Shown here one piece after another: positions 37,001 to 45,870 of a stretch of DNA of 64,000 nucleotides (position 1 is the first letter of the stretch; each line of letters begins with the position of its first letter). The notes beneath the pieces were generated by a model. That model was not told the origin of the DNA. It ran no database searches and saw nothing but the letters and a program-made list of their open reading frames with translations. Source of the stretch: Schistocephalus solidus (Eukaryota; Platyhelminthes; Cestoda; Diphyllobothriidea; Diphyllobothriidae); the NCBI GenBank assembly GCA_017591395.1, contig WEDG01003447.1:124001-188000 (forward strand), written 5' to 3'. A program made the position numbers and the translations under genes.

Positions 37001-38690
37001 TGATGTCCTTCTTTCGTCCTTGCTGAAGAAAGTGTATCAAGTCTCCCATACATCCGTTGCTGCTGATAGTCGTGTTTGAACCTCGGACCTCACCTCTGAA
37101 GGTCAACCGGCATAATCACTCGACCACCCTTCTGTGAAACATACGGTGGCCATCGTCGAGGTATGACGTTCCAACTGACGATGGTCGCGTGCGAGTGAAC
37201 TATCCGCAAAATAATTAAATTTGGTTACATAAAGCATAATAGCACCCGTAAATTGTACAAGCGATTTTCGGTGCTTCATTACTAGCACTTTGTCTGGAGT
37301 GGGTGCCGATCTCTGGTGACGCTGTGCCTGGAACCTTGAGTTCTTTTGTTAAAGTGGTGAATAATTTGTATATGCCATATGCTGTTGTGCGTATAGGCTT
37401 GTTTTCTATTCCCTTTCGCCTACATGTCTCTAGTGGCATCGGCCAAACCCCCAACCAATGGGAACGGTCCACCGTCCTCAGTCTCGGACCTAGACAACCG
37501 ACTGGCCGAACTGGCCGGCAGTCTTACTATAGGCGGTTGGAACTCTGCAGGTGCACCCATCACCTCCGTTAACTGGTCCACGGGACGTCGACCGGTAACT
37601 GTTCAAGCCCCGACCAGTGCTAGCGGCATACGGCCATCATCACAGCTACTCTCGTCAGCCCCAATTGCTCCGGTCCCCGCACCGACTAATCCCTGGCCCA
37701 GCACAGTTATGGTAAGTACCAGCAGCGATAATATAAAGCGTACTTAGTAGTAGCGAAGCCCGTTCTTTTGTTGTGACCGCCCTTAAACAAGTTGCGCCAG
37801 TGTTCTTCTACACCAGAAGGCATTAGTAGTCGGACTGCGCCAAGTATGCATAAATTCTTAAATAGCGCCGTTCTCTCACGTGACGCGTATTAGAGGGGTG
37901 CCCCACGTCAGCCGTCCCAACATCGGTGGCCTATTAAGTGCGGACAGACTACTGGCATTTAGAGAGGCTAGAGGGAAAGAGGTACCGATGCGACCGCATG
38001 ATACAAGAGCTATTCCGGCCTCACTGTCAGTCCCTAGGACCAAATGGTCCTGTTCGTTGGTTGTCTTCTATTTTAGGGCTCTTAGGATGTTGTGAAAACT
38101 TTGAAATTCACCAGCTGGGTTGGGGATGGGTGAGTGCTTACAGGCTCCACCCCTCCTTGCCTCACCCGCCAGGCAGCAGTGGTATGTCCAGGGCTGGTCG
38201 GACGAAAATGTGGTCAATTTTGAGGATAAATAGACGCGGTCGCCGGGACGAGAGCTTTATCCGCCTGACCCTTCGTATTCTTGTTGTAACCCATCATCAG
38301 AAACATTGTGATGCCCCTTTTTGGCCAACAACTTTTCCACGAAGTCGCCGAGGATGAAACTGCGGTAGGTGTTAGCGTTGTGCTCATGTCTGATTTTTCA
38401 GCATGCTCCCCAGGAGTCTTAGTCTTCTTAACTACGATTCGTGAACTCCTTATCATTTTGACGCTTGCACTGGACTTCTTCTAACGCTCTTTTTCGAATG
38501 AACTGTTCTGTCGGTCCGCCACTCCGCTTTCTTCTGTTCTAATTTCCTCTTTTAGGTTCCATCTCAGCCCTATGGTGCTATGCCGCTCCAAGCACAGCTA
38601 TCCGTTGCGCCACCAATCTTCAGTGGAACGACAGCACCCCAAATTTCCTCTGACCGGCACGGGTACCTCGGTCTCTTCCAATCCCCTTAA
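3967..38690 (+). CDS. PICALM: PICALM/AP180 clathrin-assembly protein, gene span (10 exons, 5' partial)
   Basis: This is a phosphatidylinositol-binding clathrin adaptor of endocytosis. In this family the ANTH domain binds PI(4,5)P2 at the plasma membrane, and the tail binds clathrin, AP-2 and EH-domain proteins. Exons 3967-4006, 16270-16326, 17308-17419, 18982-19088, 21256-21315, 24891-24961, 29284-29747, 33971-34249, 37434-37711 and 38556-38690 all have AG/GT borders and compatible phases. They give 533 residues plus a stop. Residues 1 to about 150 match the second half of ANTH; the rest is low-complexity Ser/Pro/Ala with DLF and NPF motifs, ending in the conserved PICALM block. The start codon and the lipid-binding N-terminus are not in view. 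I recognise the family from sequence; I cannot tell PICALM from AP180/SNAP91, since invertebrates usually have one gene. Confidence 0.88.
6555..9500 (+). repeat. diverged direct tandem duplication, unit about 1.45-1.48 kb
   Basis: Matching landmarks occur twice: aacaaatgagcg at about 6,580 and 8,027, gcaacgtcctat at about 7,420 and 8,932, and gtactcgaactggt at about 7,823 and 9,306. Their spacing is 1,447-1,512 bases. Between the landmarks the two halves keep the same order with many substitutions and indels. No intact ORF or recognised domain is present on either strand. It is either an old element inserted twice or an ageing segmental duplication. Confidence 0.75.
9940..10045 (-). mobile_element. 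decayed LINE 3'-module relic
   Basis: The stretch with gtgtgcattagttta, the cgcaccaccaccaccc run and a gtcaagaccg block follows the order of the minus-strand module at 240-380 (gtgcgtgaattagttttaa, ccgcactc, gtcaagaagaccgg), but with heavy divergence. Confidence 0.4.
11425..12200 (-). mobile_element. decayed LINE 3' end with finger-region remnant
   Basis: The block at 11,438-11,620 resembles the module at 575-745 (cttttaacacaccgtgatag, gtcagattgttta, tagtgagg). The block at 11,885-12,080 resembles the minus-strand finger region at 1,075-1,260 (gtttaccgca, catggaggcacatgtg, gaccgatcgggccgatg-like). The order matches the element at 1-1,750. It is much more mutated, so it is an older insertion. 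Confidence 0.6.
13425..13453 (+). repeat. (GA)n microsatellite
   Basis: A run of GA dinucleotides of nearly 30 bases in the PICALM intron. Confidence 0.95.
13530..13590 (+). repeat. foldback-family relic
   Basis: It contains cgaaaacacacttctgaattt followed by a gatagcaaatc block. This matches, with substitutions, the left arm and centre of the inverted repeat at 22,380-22,480. The second arm is not seen here. Confidence 0.45.
16270..16326 (+). CDS. PICALM: PICALM exon b (ANTH)
   Basis: Acceptor gtgtttcAG and donor GTAAGT frame 57 bases in phase 0, encoding 19 residues. LFKVLPPLERQ and IDALLTFD match the ANTH helix that in animals reads LLKTVPxxQxQxDALLxF. This is one of the clearest matches in the gene. 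Confidence 0.9.
16327..17307 (+). other. PICALM intron
   Basis: A 981-base intron with a GTAAGT donor and a cctgcAG acceptor. I see no other feature in it. Confidence 0.8.
17308..17419 (+). CDS. PICALM: PICALM exon c (ANTH)
   Basis: It begins after cctgcAG and ends in phase 1 before GTATTT. The translation has SNELMNGVIQAAYFLL and KDLIRLYAVYNEAMINII. This is the most conserved ANTH block (animal consensus: SNELTNGVI, then FKDxIRLFAxYNxGIINLL). The split Gly codon is completed by the next exon. Confidence 0.95.
17420..18981 (+). other. PICALM intron
   Basis: A 1,562-base intron ending in catttAG. No element or coding signal is recognised in it. Confidence 0.8.
18982..19088 (+). CDS. PICALM: PICALM exon d (ANTH)
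   Basis: The acceptor is catttAG and the donor GTAAGT. Two bases finish the split Gly codon, then 35 codons follow. NYFSMPKKDCQESLRIYKSF and MDQVNSFVKVAE match the family's KYFDMKKxQCKxxLxIYKxF and MxRVxEFLKVAE. It ends in phase 0. Confidence 0.95.
19089..21255 (+). other. PICALM intron
   Basis: A 2,167-base intron with a GTAAGT donor and a T-rich tttttttAG acceptor. Apart from the LINE scrap at 19.38-19.74 kb and a poly-C run near 20,470, I see nothing. Confidence 0.75.
19376..19740 (-). pseudogene. LINE RT C-terminal fragment
   Basis: The minus strand from about 19,734 reads NDAVRTDCDNIARISQAVPE followed by RRLRWFGHVFG, the hallmark block after the RT domain of many non-LTR elements. It then shifts frame and continues in weak similarity to about 19,380. 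It is not the same family as the 46-52 kb LINE. No ORF survives. It sits in the intron between exons d and e. Confidence 0.65.
21256..21315 (+). CDS. PICALM: PICALM exon e (divergent end of ANTH)
   Basis: This 60-base, phase-0 exon sits between a strong polypyrimidine AG and GTAGGT. It encodes 20 residues beginning ACEPLN and ending IFKP. It falls where animal proteins usually read VGIDxGDIPDLxxAP, which it does not resemble. Position, phase and splice sites support it; the sequence is lineage-specific. Confidence 0.7.
22387..22477. repeat. foldback repeat with 20-bp perfect arms
   Basis: The left arm, 22,387-22,406, starts gaaaacacatttc; the right arm, 22,458-22,477, is its exact reverse complement. 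The centre holds a smaller palindrome, tgtgatagcaatcaca (22,421-22,436). A relative with one arm is at 13,530. It looks like a short nonautonomous foldback or MITE-like element with no coding capacity. Confidence 0.8.
23653..23694 (-). ncRNA. hammerhead-like motif relic (Penelope type)
   Basis: On the minus strand, GCCU, CUGAUGA, an unpaired U, a 7-bp stem II (GGGUUCU with AGAAUCC), GAAA, CAUC and AGGC follow in hammerhead order. GCCU/AGGC form stem I. Stem III is only A-U around two bases. This is the arrangement found 3' of both Penelope copies at 57.9 and 58.4 kb, so it is probably a relic of such a 3' end. Activity is doubtful. Confidence 0.45.
24891..24961 (+). CDS. PICALM: PICALM exon f (end of ANTH)
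   Basis: Acceptor ctcctaAG, donor GTAAGT. PPSVLEALEQHLVYLEGRK matches the family's last ANTH helix (SSLLxALEQHLxxLEGKK) almost residue for residue. It ends in phase 2 (CG), and the next exon supplies A to make Arg. Confidence 0.95.
26350..26394 (-). ncRNA. hammerhead-like motif of SINE-type unit, relic
   Basis: The minus strand has GACCGG, CUGAUGA, a weakly paired stem II, GAAA, UGACCAU, U and CCAGUC. Stem I pairs except for one C-A. It aligns with the units at 54,729-54,773 and 58,214-58,258, including the flanking cccttgt tail. Stem II has lost pairs, so it is an old copy. Confidence 0.55.
27030..27215 (+). repeat. CCTAA-rich dispersed repeat, copy 1
   Basis: Degenerate cctaacc-type words (27,045-27,120) are followed by ccctggagttgggtgcgagg, then a gttcctgatttcatgtcctg block. 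The same order occurs at 40,440-40,690. The words are too irregular for a telomere. Confidence 0.6.
28151..28175 (+). repeat. (TA)n microsatellite
   Basis: A short, nearly pure TA tract in an AT-rich intron region. Confidence 0.9.
29284..29747 (+). CDS. PICALM: PICALM exon g (start of tail, DLF motif)
   Basis: The largest exon: acceptor ctcttAG, donor GTGAGT, entering in phase 2 and leaving in phase 1. About 154 residues. TPPATAVSASGTVSP leads to SLDLFNP (DLF at 29,351-29,359), a motif of the AP-2/clathrin-binding type; human PICALM has PPVDLF in the same place. A charged helix, EQQQRIIEEERERLEAYV, follows at about 29,420-29,475, then acidic-hydrophobic patches DLIEVF and LLDDFW that resemble adaptor-binding peptides. 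The helix is not something I know from vertebrate PICALM. Confidence 0.9.
30223..30309 (-). tRNA. tRNA-like sequence or SINE head, probably nonfunctional
   Basis: On the minus strand an A-box-like agctcagtgggc and a perfect B box ggttcgaatcc lie in the right order. The T arm pairs fully (GTGGG with CCCAC). The length (87 bases) and long variable region suggest a class II (Ser/Leu) origin. The D arm and acceptor stem pair poorly, so I take it as a pseudo-tRNA or tRNA-derived SINE head. Confidence 0.45.
30590..30735 (+). pseudogene. LINE RT C-terminal fragment
   Basis: The plus strand from about 30,600 reads KTSQTIHERRLTLFGHVLRR followed by PPHELTVPALERLLL. The RRLxxFGHVLRRPP block is typical of the region after RT in non-LTR elements. 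It ends in frame loss near 30,735. It resembles the fragment at 19.6 kb more than the 46-52 kb family. Confidence 0.6.
33971..34249 (+). CDS. PICALM: PICALM exon h (tail, NPF motif)
   Basis: Acceptor cacacAG; two bases finish a Gln codon, then 92 codons follow and one base is left before GTGCGT. An alternative donor 12 bases downstream is in the same phase. The translation is rich in Ser, Pro and Ala and contains NPF (34,132-34,140), the classical EH-domain ligand, then AWMTSDVNAFDA and a Ser-rich run. Low complexity with NPF fits the PICALM/AP180 tail. Confidence 0.88.
35244..35285 (+). ncRNA. compact type I hammerhead ribozyme
   Basis: All hammerhead parts are present in order: stem I CCCA (35,244-35,247) with UGGG (35,282-35,285); core CUGAUGA (35,248-35,254); stem II GCUGA with UCGGC around the loop AACAC; GAAA (35,270-35,273); a 2-bp stem III (A-U, C-G) around loop ACAU; and cleavage triplet GUC ending at 35,281. 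G10.1-C11.1 is intact. The self-cleaving RNA would cut after C35,281. The flanks (gaacgctg upstream, gggctttta downstream) match the 355-bp array at 61-64 kb, so this is a diverged single unit of that family inside a PICALM intron. Confidence 0.85.
36400..36760 (+). pseudogene. LINE RT palm relic
   Basis: The plus strand from about 36,410 reads LANLEYADGIGILVLSCDD, a YADD-box block with the second Asp lost. A later block reads TTNIRVCRLVFMYGCECRA (about 36,697-36,750), the common TxIxVYxxxxxxxLLYGCECW signature after RT. The frame changes between them and stops are present. The family differs from the 46-52 kb LINE (FADD box). Dead copy. Confidence 0.6.
37434..37711 (+). CDS. PICALM: PICALM exon i (conserved C-terminal block)
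   Basis: Acceptor tctctAG, donor GTAAGT; it enters in phase 1 and leaves in phase 0. SDLDNRLAELAGSLTIGG aligns with the vertebrate block SDLDSSLASLVGNLGISG, and INWST-like SVNWSTG follows where vertebrates have the ANWQP segment. The remainder is Pro/Ser/Ala-rich. This block makes the PICALM/AP180 call firm beyond the ANTH domain. Confidence 0.93.
37712..38555 (+). other. PICALM intron
   Basis: An 844-base intron with a GTAAGT donor and a cctcttttAG acceptor. A degraded hammerhead-like relic lies at 38,262-38,304. Confidence 0.75.
38262..38304 (-). ncRNA. degraded hammerhead-like relic
   Basis: The minus strand aligns with the motif at 23,653-23,694: CUGAUGAUGGGUU, an AT-rich middle, GAAG in place of GAAA, then GGUC and AGGCGG. 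Stem II no longer pairs well. It is a likely remnant of a Penelope-type 3' end. Confidence 0.35.
38556..38690 (+). CDS. PICALM: PICALM terminal exon
   Basis: It begins after cctcttttAG in phase 0 and ends at TAA (38,688-38,690). It encodes 44 residues: VPSQPYGAMPLQAQL, then APPIFSG, ending GLFQSP. The vertebrate DPLADLNIKDFL ending is not present. No AATAAA is seen in the next few hundred bases. Confidence 0.85.
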   Translation, partial: VPSQPYGAMPLQAQLSVAPPIFSGTTAPQISSDRHGYLGLFQSP

Positions 38691-39529
38691 TCCCTTCCTA
38701 TGATTGACCGACTCTTCTGGGGGAAATTATTAGCTCAGCTGGTTACACATGATTCTTTCCACTCCTAGTCGCTAGCTGAATTTGTCGCCATACTTCCAGT
38801 ATCTTTTCAGTTCTATGAGGTTGACTCTCTCATTCTGTCTAGACATGACTTTTAGTTACTTTTTCCACCTTCTGGGCCTCTTCTACCATATTCACCTTTA
38901 CTCAACCGGATAGCGAGGTCCGAGGTATCCCTAGCCTCTTGTTCACTCCTACCTTTCTCCGAGTTTGTGCTTGTTAGTTTGCAGTACCTCTTAGCGTGCT
39001 TTTTATTGCCCCAAACGCCTCCTAGGCGACCATATTACGCAGACCTAAGAGTTGGTCTATACTTTCTCGCTCTTTCAATCTTCGTGTTATTTTGTTCCCT
39101 CCTGTTCTCTTGCCCGATGTTTGCCCCCACCCACCTGCACTGCAGTGTCTAATACCGCACATTATCAATTTGTAAGTACTTTTATTGTCTGCTTGTTTCG
39201 GATTTTGCTGAACGTGTCTACAGGCCTAGTGCCAGCGGAGTTAACCCCGTCTTTCGCTTAAACCGCGTCAGATCGAAGTGGTGTTCGGGCGAGATCGCGG
39301 TACTAGTTGGATGAATGTTTCTACGCCACGTCAGCTGGATCCGACTCGATCTCCCCCCCCCCCCCCTGATGCATGATGTTCTTTGTTGGTCTCTCTGTAG
39401 GTGAGCAAAAATTCGTGGCTTGGGCGATTGCTGACTGACAGGATGTGTCGACTTTCCTTCGACCTGGGCCTGAGGCTCCAATGACTCCTTTCGACAACTG
39501 TCATTTATGTGAAATTCTGAATCTTTAAT
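38691..39529. other. 3' UTR/intergenic DNA
   Basis: T- and C-rich sequence after the PICALM stop with a poly-C run at about 39,353-39,366. No second gene or clear poly(A) signal. Confidence 0.6.
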
Positions 39530-39990
39530 GATGATCTGGATGCATGTGTGTGTGTTCCCCCTAAGCGGATTGTGTGGTAGAACAACACGAAGGCCATTTC
39601 AGGTCATCGCAGGCATCATTCGATTGTGCTCACATAGAAAATGTCGAACATGGGAGGTGTGGTGGAACATGTAGGTGCAAGCTCATGCCGCACCAGCCAC
39701 TTGCCATTATGACATTATTTGAGATCTGATTCAGACGTGGTGGCACGGTCAGGGGAGTCTCCGGCAGCGCCAGCCACCTGCGCCCGACCTCGCTTCTGGT
39801 CTTCTTGACTGTATTTCGATACCGGGCACATACGGCTGAAGGAAGAGACAGAGTGCAGTAGCTGTAGCGCAAGTCTACAATCACTCAAAACTAATTCACT
39901 CGCAAGTCACCGTCCCGCACCACCATGCTGTGGAGCATACGGTGGACATAGTCGAAACCGACGGTTGCACTGTCGTGTGTGGTCTGCGTA
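39530..39990 (+). mobile_element. decayed LINE terminal module
   Basis: It follows the order of 52,327-52,470 and 52,090-52,330: ccccctaagcgg, ggaggtgtggtgg, cagccacctgcg, ggtcttcttgactg, gcaagtcaccgtccc, gagcatacggtggac. It is diverged by many substitutions and a small rearrangement. There is no coding part. Confidence 0.75.
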
Positions 39991-40429
39991 AGCGTGAACT
40001 TGATCTCTTCGGCCACTGCATCTGCACCCATCTTCACTTCTCTTTATTTTCTCTTGCAAGATGACGAGTGTGGCAGGAGAAAGCGACGTAGATTCAGCAG
40101 AAGTTTCGCTCCCTCACAAATCATTGGTGCGTTATTCTGATCGTTGTGAGCCAACTGTCGCCGGTCGGCTGTACGATCCAAACATAAGTTACAGGATAGA
40201 ACGATTTTACTGATAACCACCAGGTAGACTGTAAGGACCGTTTCGGACTGAATCAGACTTATTACAGGGCCCGTGTTTGAAGAGCTAGGTTATTAAGCAG
40301 TTCTGCAAAGGCTCTATCACTTTGATGGCTGGTCCATGGTATCGATTACATTTAGGGTTTTTTGGTAAAAATTTCTTATATGGACCCCTAAACAGGGCTT
40401 GGGAATAGGAGCGTCCGCCCAAGATGGCC

Positions 40430-40700
40430 CTACGAATAATCCCAGGATGGGTACATGTTCCCGTCTCTTAACCTTAAAAATAGCGCTAACGTAAACCTAA
40501 ATTTTGTAGCCATAATTTTAACTATAAACCTATCGTAAACCCCAGCACTACAAGTAATACTAACCCTAACTTACCCTAAAGTTTCTCTTTTCCTTAAATT
40601 TAACCTTAATTTCCCTGAAATTTGGTGCAACTTCACCTGTCTTCCGGGTGGTTCCTGTTCTCATGCCCTGTTTAGGGGGTCATATTAGTCATCCTTGCAC
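40430..40700 (+). repeat. CCTAA-rich dispersed repeat, copy 2
   Basis: It has the same order as 27,030-27,215: irregular taaacctaa and ctaaccctaac words, ccctgaaatttggtgc, then ggttcctgttctcatgccctg and gtcatattagtcatcctt. DNA from here to 41,640 shows nothing else. Confidence 0.6.
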
Positions 40701-41654
40701 AATTTTTAAGTGACATGGAAGAGGCGTCTAGTAGTCTATCTAGATTATTGTCGGCTCTGGAGCTCCAGTCATAAGCCCCTCCTCAAGTTGCTTGCGGATC
40801 GACCCATTTGGAACGCATTTTCTGTCAGCCATACTACAACCCTGGTTAACTTTTCATGAGATAGATCACTGAGTGGAGTTTTTTCTTAGATGGGAGTCAA
40901 AAATGATACTGTTGATGTAACATAACGATTCACGATCGCACCTGAAGAAACCTATTTTCCAGTTGTACTGGAAGAAGGACAGTCGGAATTGCTCCCTTTT
41001 CTGGATGTTCTTCCGATCAGCAGGACTGACGGACTTCTGACATACTTCGTGTTAATAATCACTGCCGTCCAGGATACCGCATTGTGTGGGCTTTTGAAAT
41101 TCAGTCCACATCTTTTCTGCTCTCCATTCGCATGTGAATCCTCTTATAAGTACGTCGGTTGGCCTATTTCACCCATTATATACCGAATTGTAATCCTATT
41201 TGTTTATTCCAACGACGAAAATAAGGTCATCAGCGCCCAATGCTGGCACTGTTTTTAAAGAAGTCCAATTTGGTCGATATTTTGAGACGCATTCAAGAAC
41301 GATTCTTCATGATGTCAATATAAGCATCGTTCGGTCATTCGTTTGTGATCTTCGGGTGTTGTGTGGTTTGTATGCCCAACCTTATCCACAGTGAATGGAG
41401 GACATTTTTTGCGAAAAGTTTTGGAATTAACTTTCAAAATAAAGCGTAGCTCTCTCTCTCATACGGGATAGGGGTGACACGTGTTACCGTACTTGAAACG
41501 TGCTATCCGAAATTCTAACATTTCAGTCGGTCTTGGCGCTTTTTCTTCTCTTTTTGTGGAAGTAGTTTTAGCGACGGGAAAGCCAGAGACCAAAGCAAAC
41601 TTGAATAGTCACTTGTTACCTTAGGATAATCGATTGAACAGGGCGTTTTATTCG

Positions 41655-44600
41655 TGTGTGTATGTGTGCCCCCTAAACGGGCCACGTGGTAGATGCGTTG
41701 GACCAACACGGGGCCACATTAGGGCACGGCAGGCGTTATTAGGTTGCGCTCCCATAACAAATGTCGAACATGGAGGTGTGGTGGCACGCCTAGGGGTGGC
41801 TAGTACTTAGGGGATCCAGCCGCGCCAGCCACCTGCGTCCTCTCCTGCTTCCGTTCTTCTTGACTCTGTCTTGACACCGGGCTCAGTTGGGGGAGGAGGA
41901 GAGAGTGCGGTAGATGCAGCGCAAGTCTACTATCACTTTAAACTAAATCACGCGCAAGTCACCGCCCCTGCTCCACTTTCCCATGGAGCATACGGTGGAC
42001 ATCGTCGGACTACGACGGTCGAACTGTGGTATGTGTGGCACCACAATCAACCGCGCTGTAGATGTGTTAGACTAAAACGGGGGCAGACTATAATGGTATG
42101 CGTTAATCGGGCCACGCCGAGCTCATGCGAGACCATATCTGCCGCCATCCATGGGCGTGGGTAGGCCTTCTTAGACGTGAGCCAGGCTCAGTGACTCTAA
42201 GTGTGTAACATTCGATGATATGATATGAGATCCAGACTGCTCTTACAGAAGCTCGGTGCACGCTGTGGGGCCAGGGTCGTGTGTGGCATGCGTACACGAA
42301 TTGTTTAGCTTTTTCAGCCGCTGCGGTCGAACCCGTTTTGCCCTCATTTTCTTAAGCAGAAAAAAGGAAGCAGCTTACTTGCACGATCGTATCTACCGGG
42401 GGATCTAGGCGAGGAAAGTACCCCTCTTTCCGTCCTACAAAAGGTGCAGCATTTTTAATCAGTTGTGTTCAATTAAAGGCCGACGAACACTTGCGCTGGG
42501 CCATGGCCCCGTCCACCCCAATTTGATCCCGCTTTTAGGACGATGACATGCGCTAGCAGCAGTGCAACCCAATCTCGTGAGATTTTCTATGGGAACATGC
42601 CTCCAACCCTTCGCTGTTTGTTGATATTCTGTGCACACTGTACATCACAAAATTGCTTCAAGGATGTGTGCGAGGGAGGTCTTTACAGCAAAAGTTCCTT
42701 CGACAGTAATTTCACTGTCTACGATTTGGAGATTTCGCCGCCAGATAAGGCGGCTTTTGTTGACAACAGTAGGTCCCAGTGCCAATGACGCATTTACCAC
42801 ACTAATCGTTGAGCTCCACTACAATCAGTGAAAATTGGGTCATTAACAGATATTAAAATCATGTGGTCTTGAAAATATGACTTCACTAAATCTGGCTTGT
42901 TTCAAGTGCACATAATCCTTTGCGGCACCAGTAACACCGGTCCAAGCAGCTTCAGAACGCTGATTAAAGACAGGACCTTCATGCATGCCAGGACTTGACT
43001 CTGGCACTGTCGTAATTGAAATATCCATTTTACAAGTAAAACGGAAGATGCAAGCCGGGATTAACGGGACATCTGTAGGTGCTGTAGGTGCTCTTCTATA
43101 CTTCCAACTAGTTATTGATTTGCACATACCCGATCTGGTTGGCACTAGTTTGAGGAAAATGTACTAGGTCAAGTGCACATTTGGCTATATAAGCCCCAAT
43201 TTCGAATGCAGGCTCTGGCAATATAACATACTACTTTGTGAAATAAGTAAGATTCGTTAGTCCAAGTCTTCCTGAAATCTAAACTACGATACCGCCAGTA
43301 AAATACCTGATGTGTTTTAGAAAATATACGAAGATACTGGTTTCTTCAATTGTCTTCTGACACCGACCTATGGACAATTATGTCAAAGTCGTGAGGTCGA
43401 CAACACGAAGGTTTCCCAATCAGAAGTCAGGCTTTTACTGAGACAACGAGCTTACAAGGGGCTCAGAACACAGATGCAGCTAGCGGTCTCCTCAGGCCAG
43501 TTGCTGTTGGTTTTGTGTGTGTCCGCTGTTGAGACCCAAGAGCGGTGCATGTGGGGACGGACTGCCACAGTTATACTATGTCTTTCGAAAACTTATTACA
43601 AATAGGGCCTCTTAATAAATGTAGGCCACGTAAATTTCGTAAAACTCAGAGCTGTAGGTACAAGTCTACCAAATGCATCATGTATGCTTCCAAGTCAAAG
43701 AATTATGGGCTATTGTTTAAGTTAGCCTACAAACAAAAGTTGGAGCTTTCTAAAACACCTCGTGTGTGTGCCCTCTAAACGGGCCACGTGGTAGATGCGT
43801 TGAACCAACACGGAGGCCACACTACTGCACGGCAGGCGTTATTCGGGTTGCGCTCCCATAACAAATGCAGAACATGGAGGTGTGGTGGCACGCCTAGGGG
43901 CTGCTAGGGCTTACGGGACCCAGCCGCGGCAGCCACCTGCGTCTTCTCCCGCCTCCGGTCTTCTTGACTCTGTCTTGACACCGGGCTTAGGTGGGGGAGG
44001 AGGAGAGAGTGCGGTAGATTTCTGCGCAAGTCTATTATCACTTTAAACTAAATCACGCGCAAGTCACCCTCCCTGCTCCACTTTCCCATGGAGCATACGG
44101 TGGACATCGTCGGACTACGACGGTCGAACTGTCGTATGTGTGGCACCACAATCAACCGCGCTGTAGATGTGTTAGACTAAAACGGGGGCAGACTATAATG
44201 GTATGCGTTAATCGGGCCACGCCGAGCTCATGCGAGACCATATCTGCCGCCATCCATGGGCGTGGGTAGGCCTTCTTAGACGTGAGCCAGGCTCAGTGAC
44301 TCTAAGTGTGTAACATTCGATGATATGATATGAGATCCAGACTGCCCTTACAGAAGCTCGGTGCACGCTGTGGGGCCAGGGTCGTGTGTGGCATGCGTAC
44401 ACGAATTGTTTAGCTTTTTCAGCCGCTGCGGTCGAACCCGTTTTGCCCTCATTTTCTTAAGCAGAAAAAAGGAAGCAGCTTACTTGCACGATCGTATCTA
44501 CCGGGGGATCTAGGCGAGGAAAGTACCCCTCTTTCCGTCCTACAAAAGGTGCAGCATTTTTAATCAGTTGTGTTCAATTAAAGGCCGACGAACACTTGCG

Positions 44601-45870
44601 CTGGGCCATGGCCCCGTCCACCCCAATTTGATCCCGCTTTTAGGACGATGACATGCGCTAGCAGCAGTGCAACCCAATCTCGTGAGATTTTCTATGGGAA
44701 CATGCCTCCAACCCTTCGCTGTTTGTTGATATTCTGTGCACACTGTACATCACAAAATTGCTTCAAGGATGTGTGCGAGGGAGGTCTTTACAGCAAAAGT
44801 TCCTTCGACAGTAATTTCACTGTCTACGATTTGGAGATTTCGCCGCCAGATAAGGCGGCTTTTGTTGACAACAGTAGGTCCCAGTGCCAATGACGCATTT
44901 ACCACACTAATCGTTGAGCTCCACTACAATCAGTGAAAATTGGGTCATTAACAGATATTAAAATCATGTGGTCTTGAAAATATTACTTCACTAAATCTGG
45001 CTTGTTTCAAGTGCACATAATCCTTTGCGGCACCATTAACACCGGTCCAAGCAGCTTCAGAACGCTGATTAAAGACAGGACCTTCATGCATGCCAGGACT
45101 TGACTCTGGCACTGTCGTAATTGAAATATCCATTTTACAAGTAAAACGGAAGATGCAAGCCGGGATTAACGGGACATCTGTAGGTGCTGTAGGTGCTCTT
45201 CTATACTTCCAACTAGTTATTGATTTGCACATACCCGATCTGGTTGGCACTAGTTTGAGGAAAATGTACTAGGTCAAGTGCACATTTGGCTATATAAGCC
45301 CCAATTTCGAATGCAGGCTCTGGCAATATAACATACTACTTTGTGAAATAAGTAAGATTCGTTAGTCCAAGTCTTCCTGAAATCTAAACTACGATACCGC
45401 CAGTAAAATACCTGATGTGTTTTAGAAAATATACGAAGATACTGGTTTCTTCAATTGTCTTCTGACACCGACCTATGGACAATTATGTCAAAGTCGTGAG
45501 GTCGACAACACGAAGGTTTCCCAAATCAGAAGTCAGGCTTTTACTGAGACAACGAGCTTACAAGGGGCTCAGAACACAGATGCAGCTAGCGGTCTCCTCA
45601 GGCCAGTTGCTGTTGGTTTTGTGTGTGTCCGCTGTTGAGACCCAAGAGCGGTGCATGTGGGGACGGACTGCCACAGTTATACTATGTCTTTCGAAAACTT
45701 ATTACAAATAGGGCCTCTTAATAAATGTAGGCCACGTAAATTTCGTAAAACTCAGAGCTGTAGGTACAAGTCTACCAAATGCATCATGTATGCTTCCAAG
45801 TCAAAAGAATTATGGGCTATTGTTTAAGTTAGCCTACAAACAAAAGTTGGAGCTTTCTAAAACACCTCGT
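41655..45870 (+). repeat. 2.1-kb tandem duplication, two units
   Basis: Unit 1 (about 41,665-43,768) and unit 2 (about 43,769-45,874) are offset by 2,105-2,107 bases. From 42,040 to 43,760 the two are almost identical, with only a few SNPs and single-base indels (for example near 42,242, 42,885 and 42,930). Each unit has a LINE terminal module head (about 380 bases) and a 1.7-kb body with no recognised domain. A third head starts at 45,870 and runs into the LINE. The head of unit 1 is more divergent than heads 2 and 3. Confidence 0.9.

Larger units (their letters stand above)
34250..37433 (+). other. PICALM intron
   Basis: A 3.2-kb intron. It carries a retrozyme-like unit with a compact hammerhead (35.24 kb) and a LINE RT relic (36.4-36.76 kb). 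Nothing else is recognised. Confidence 0.7.
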
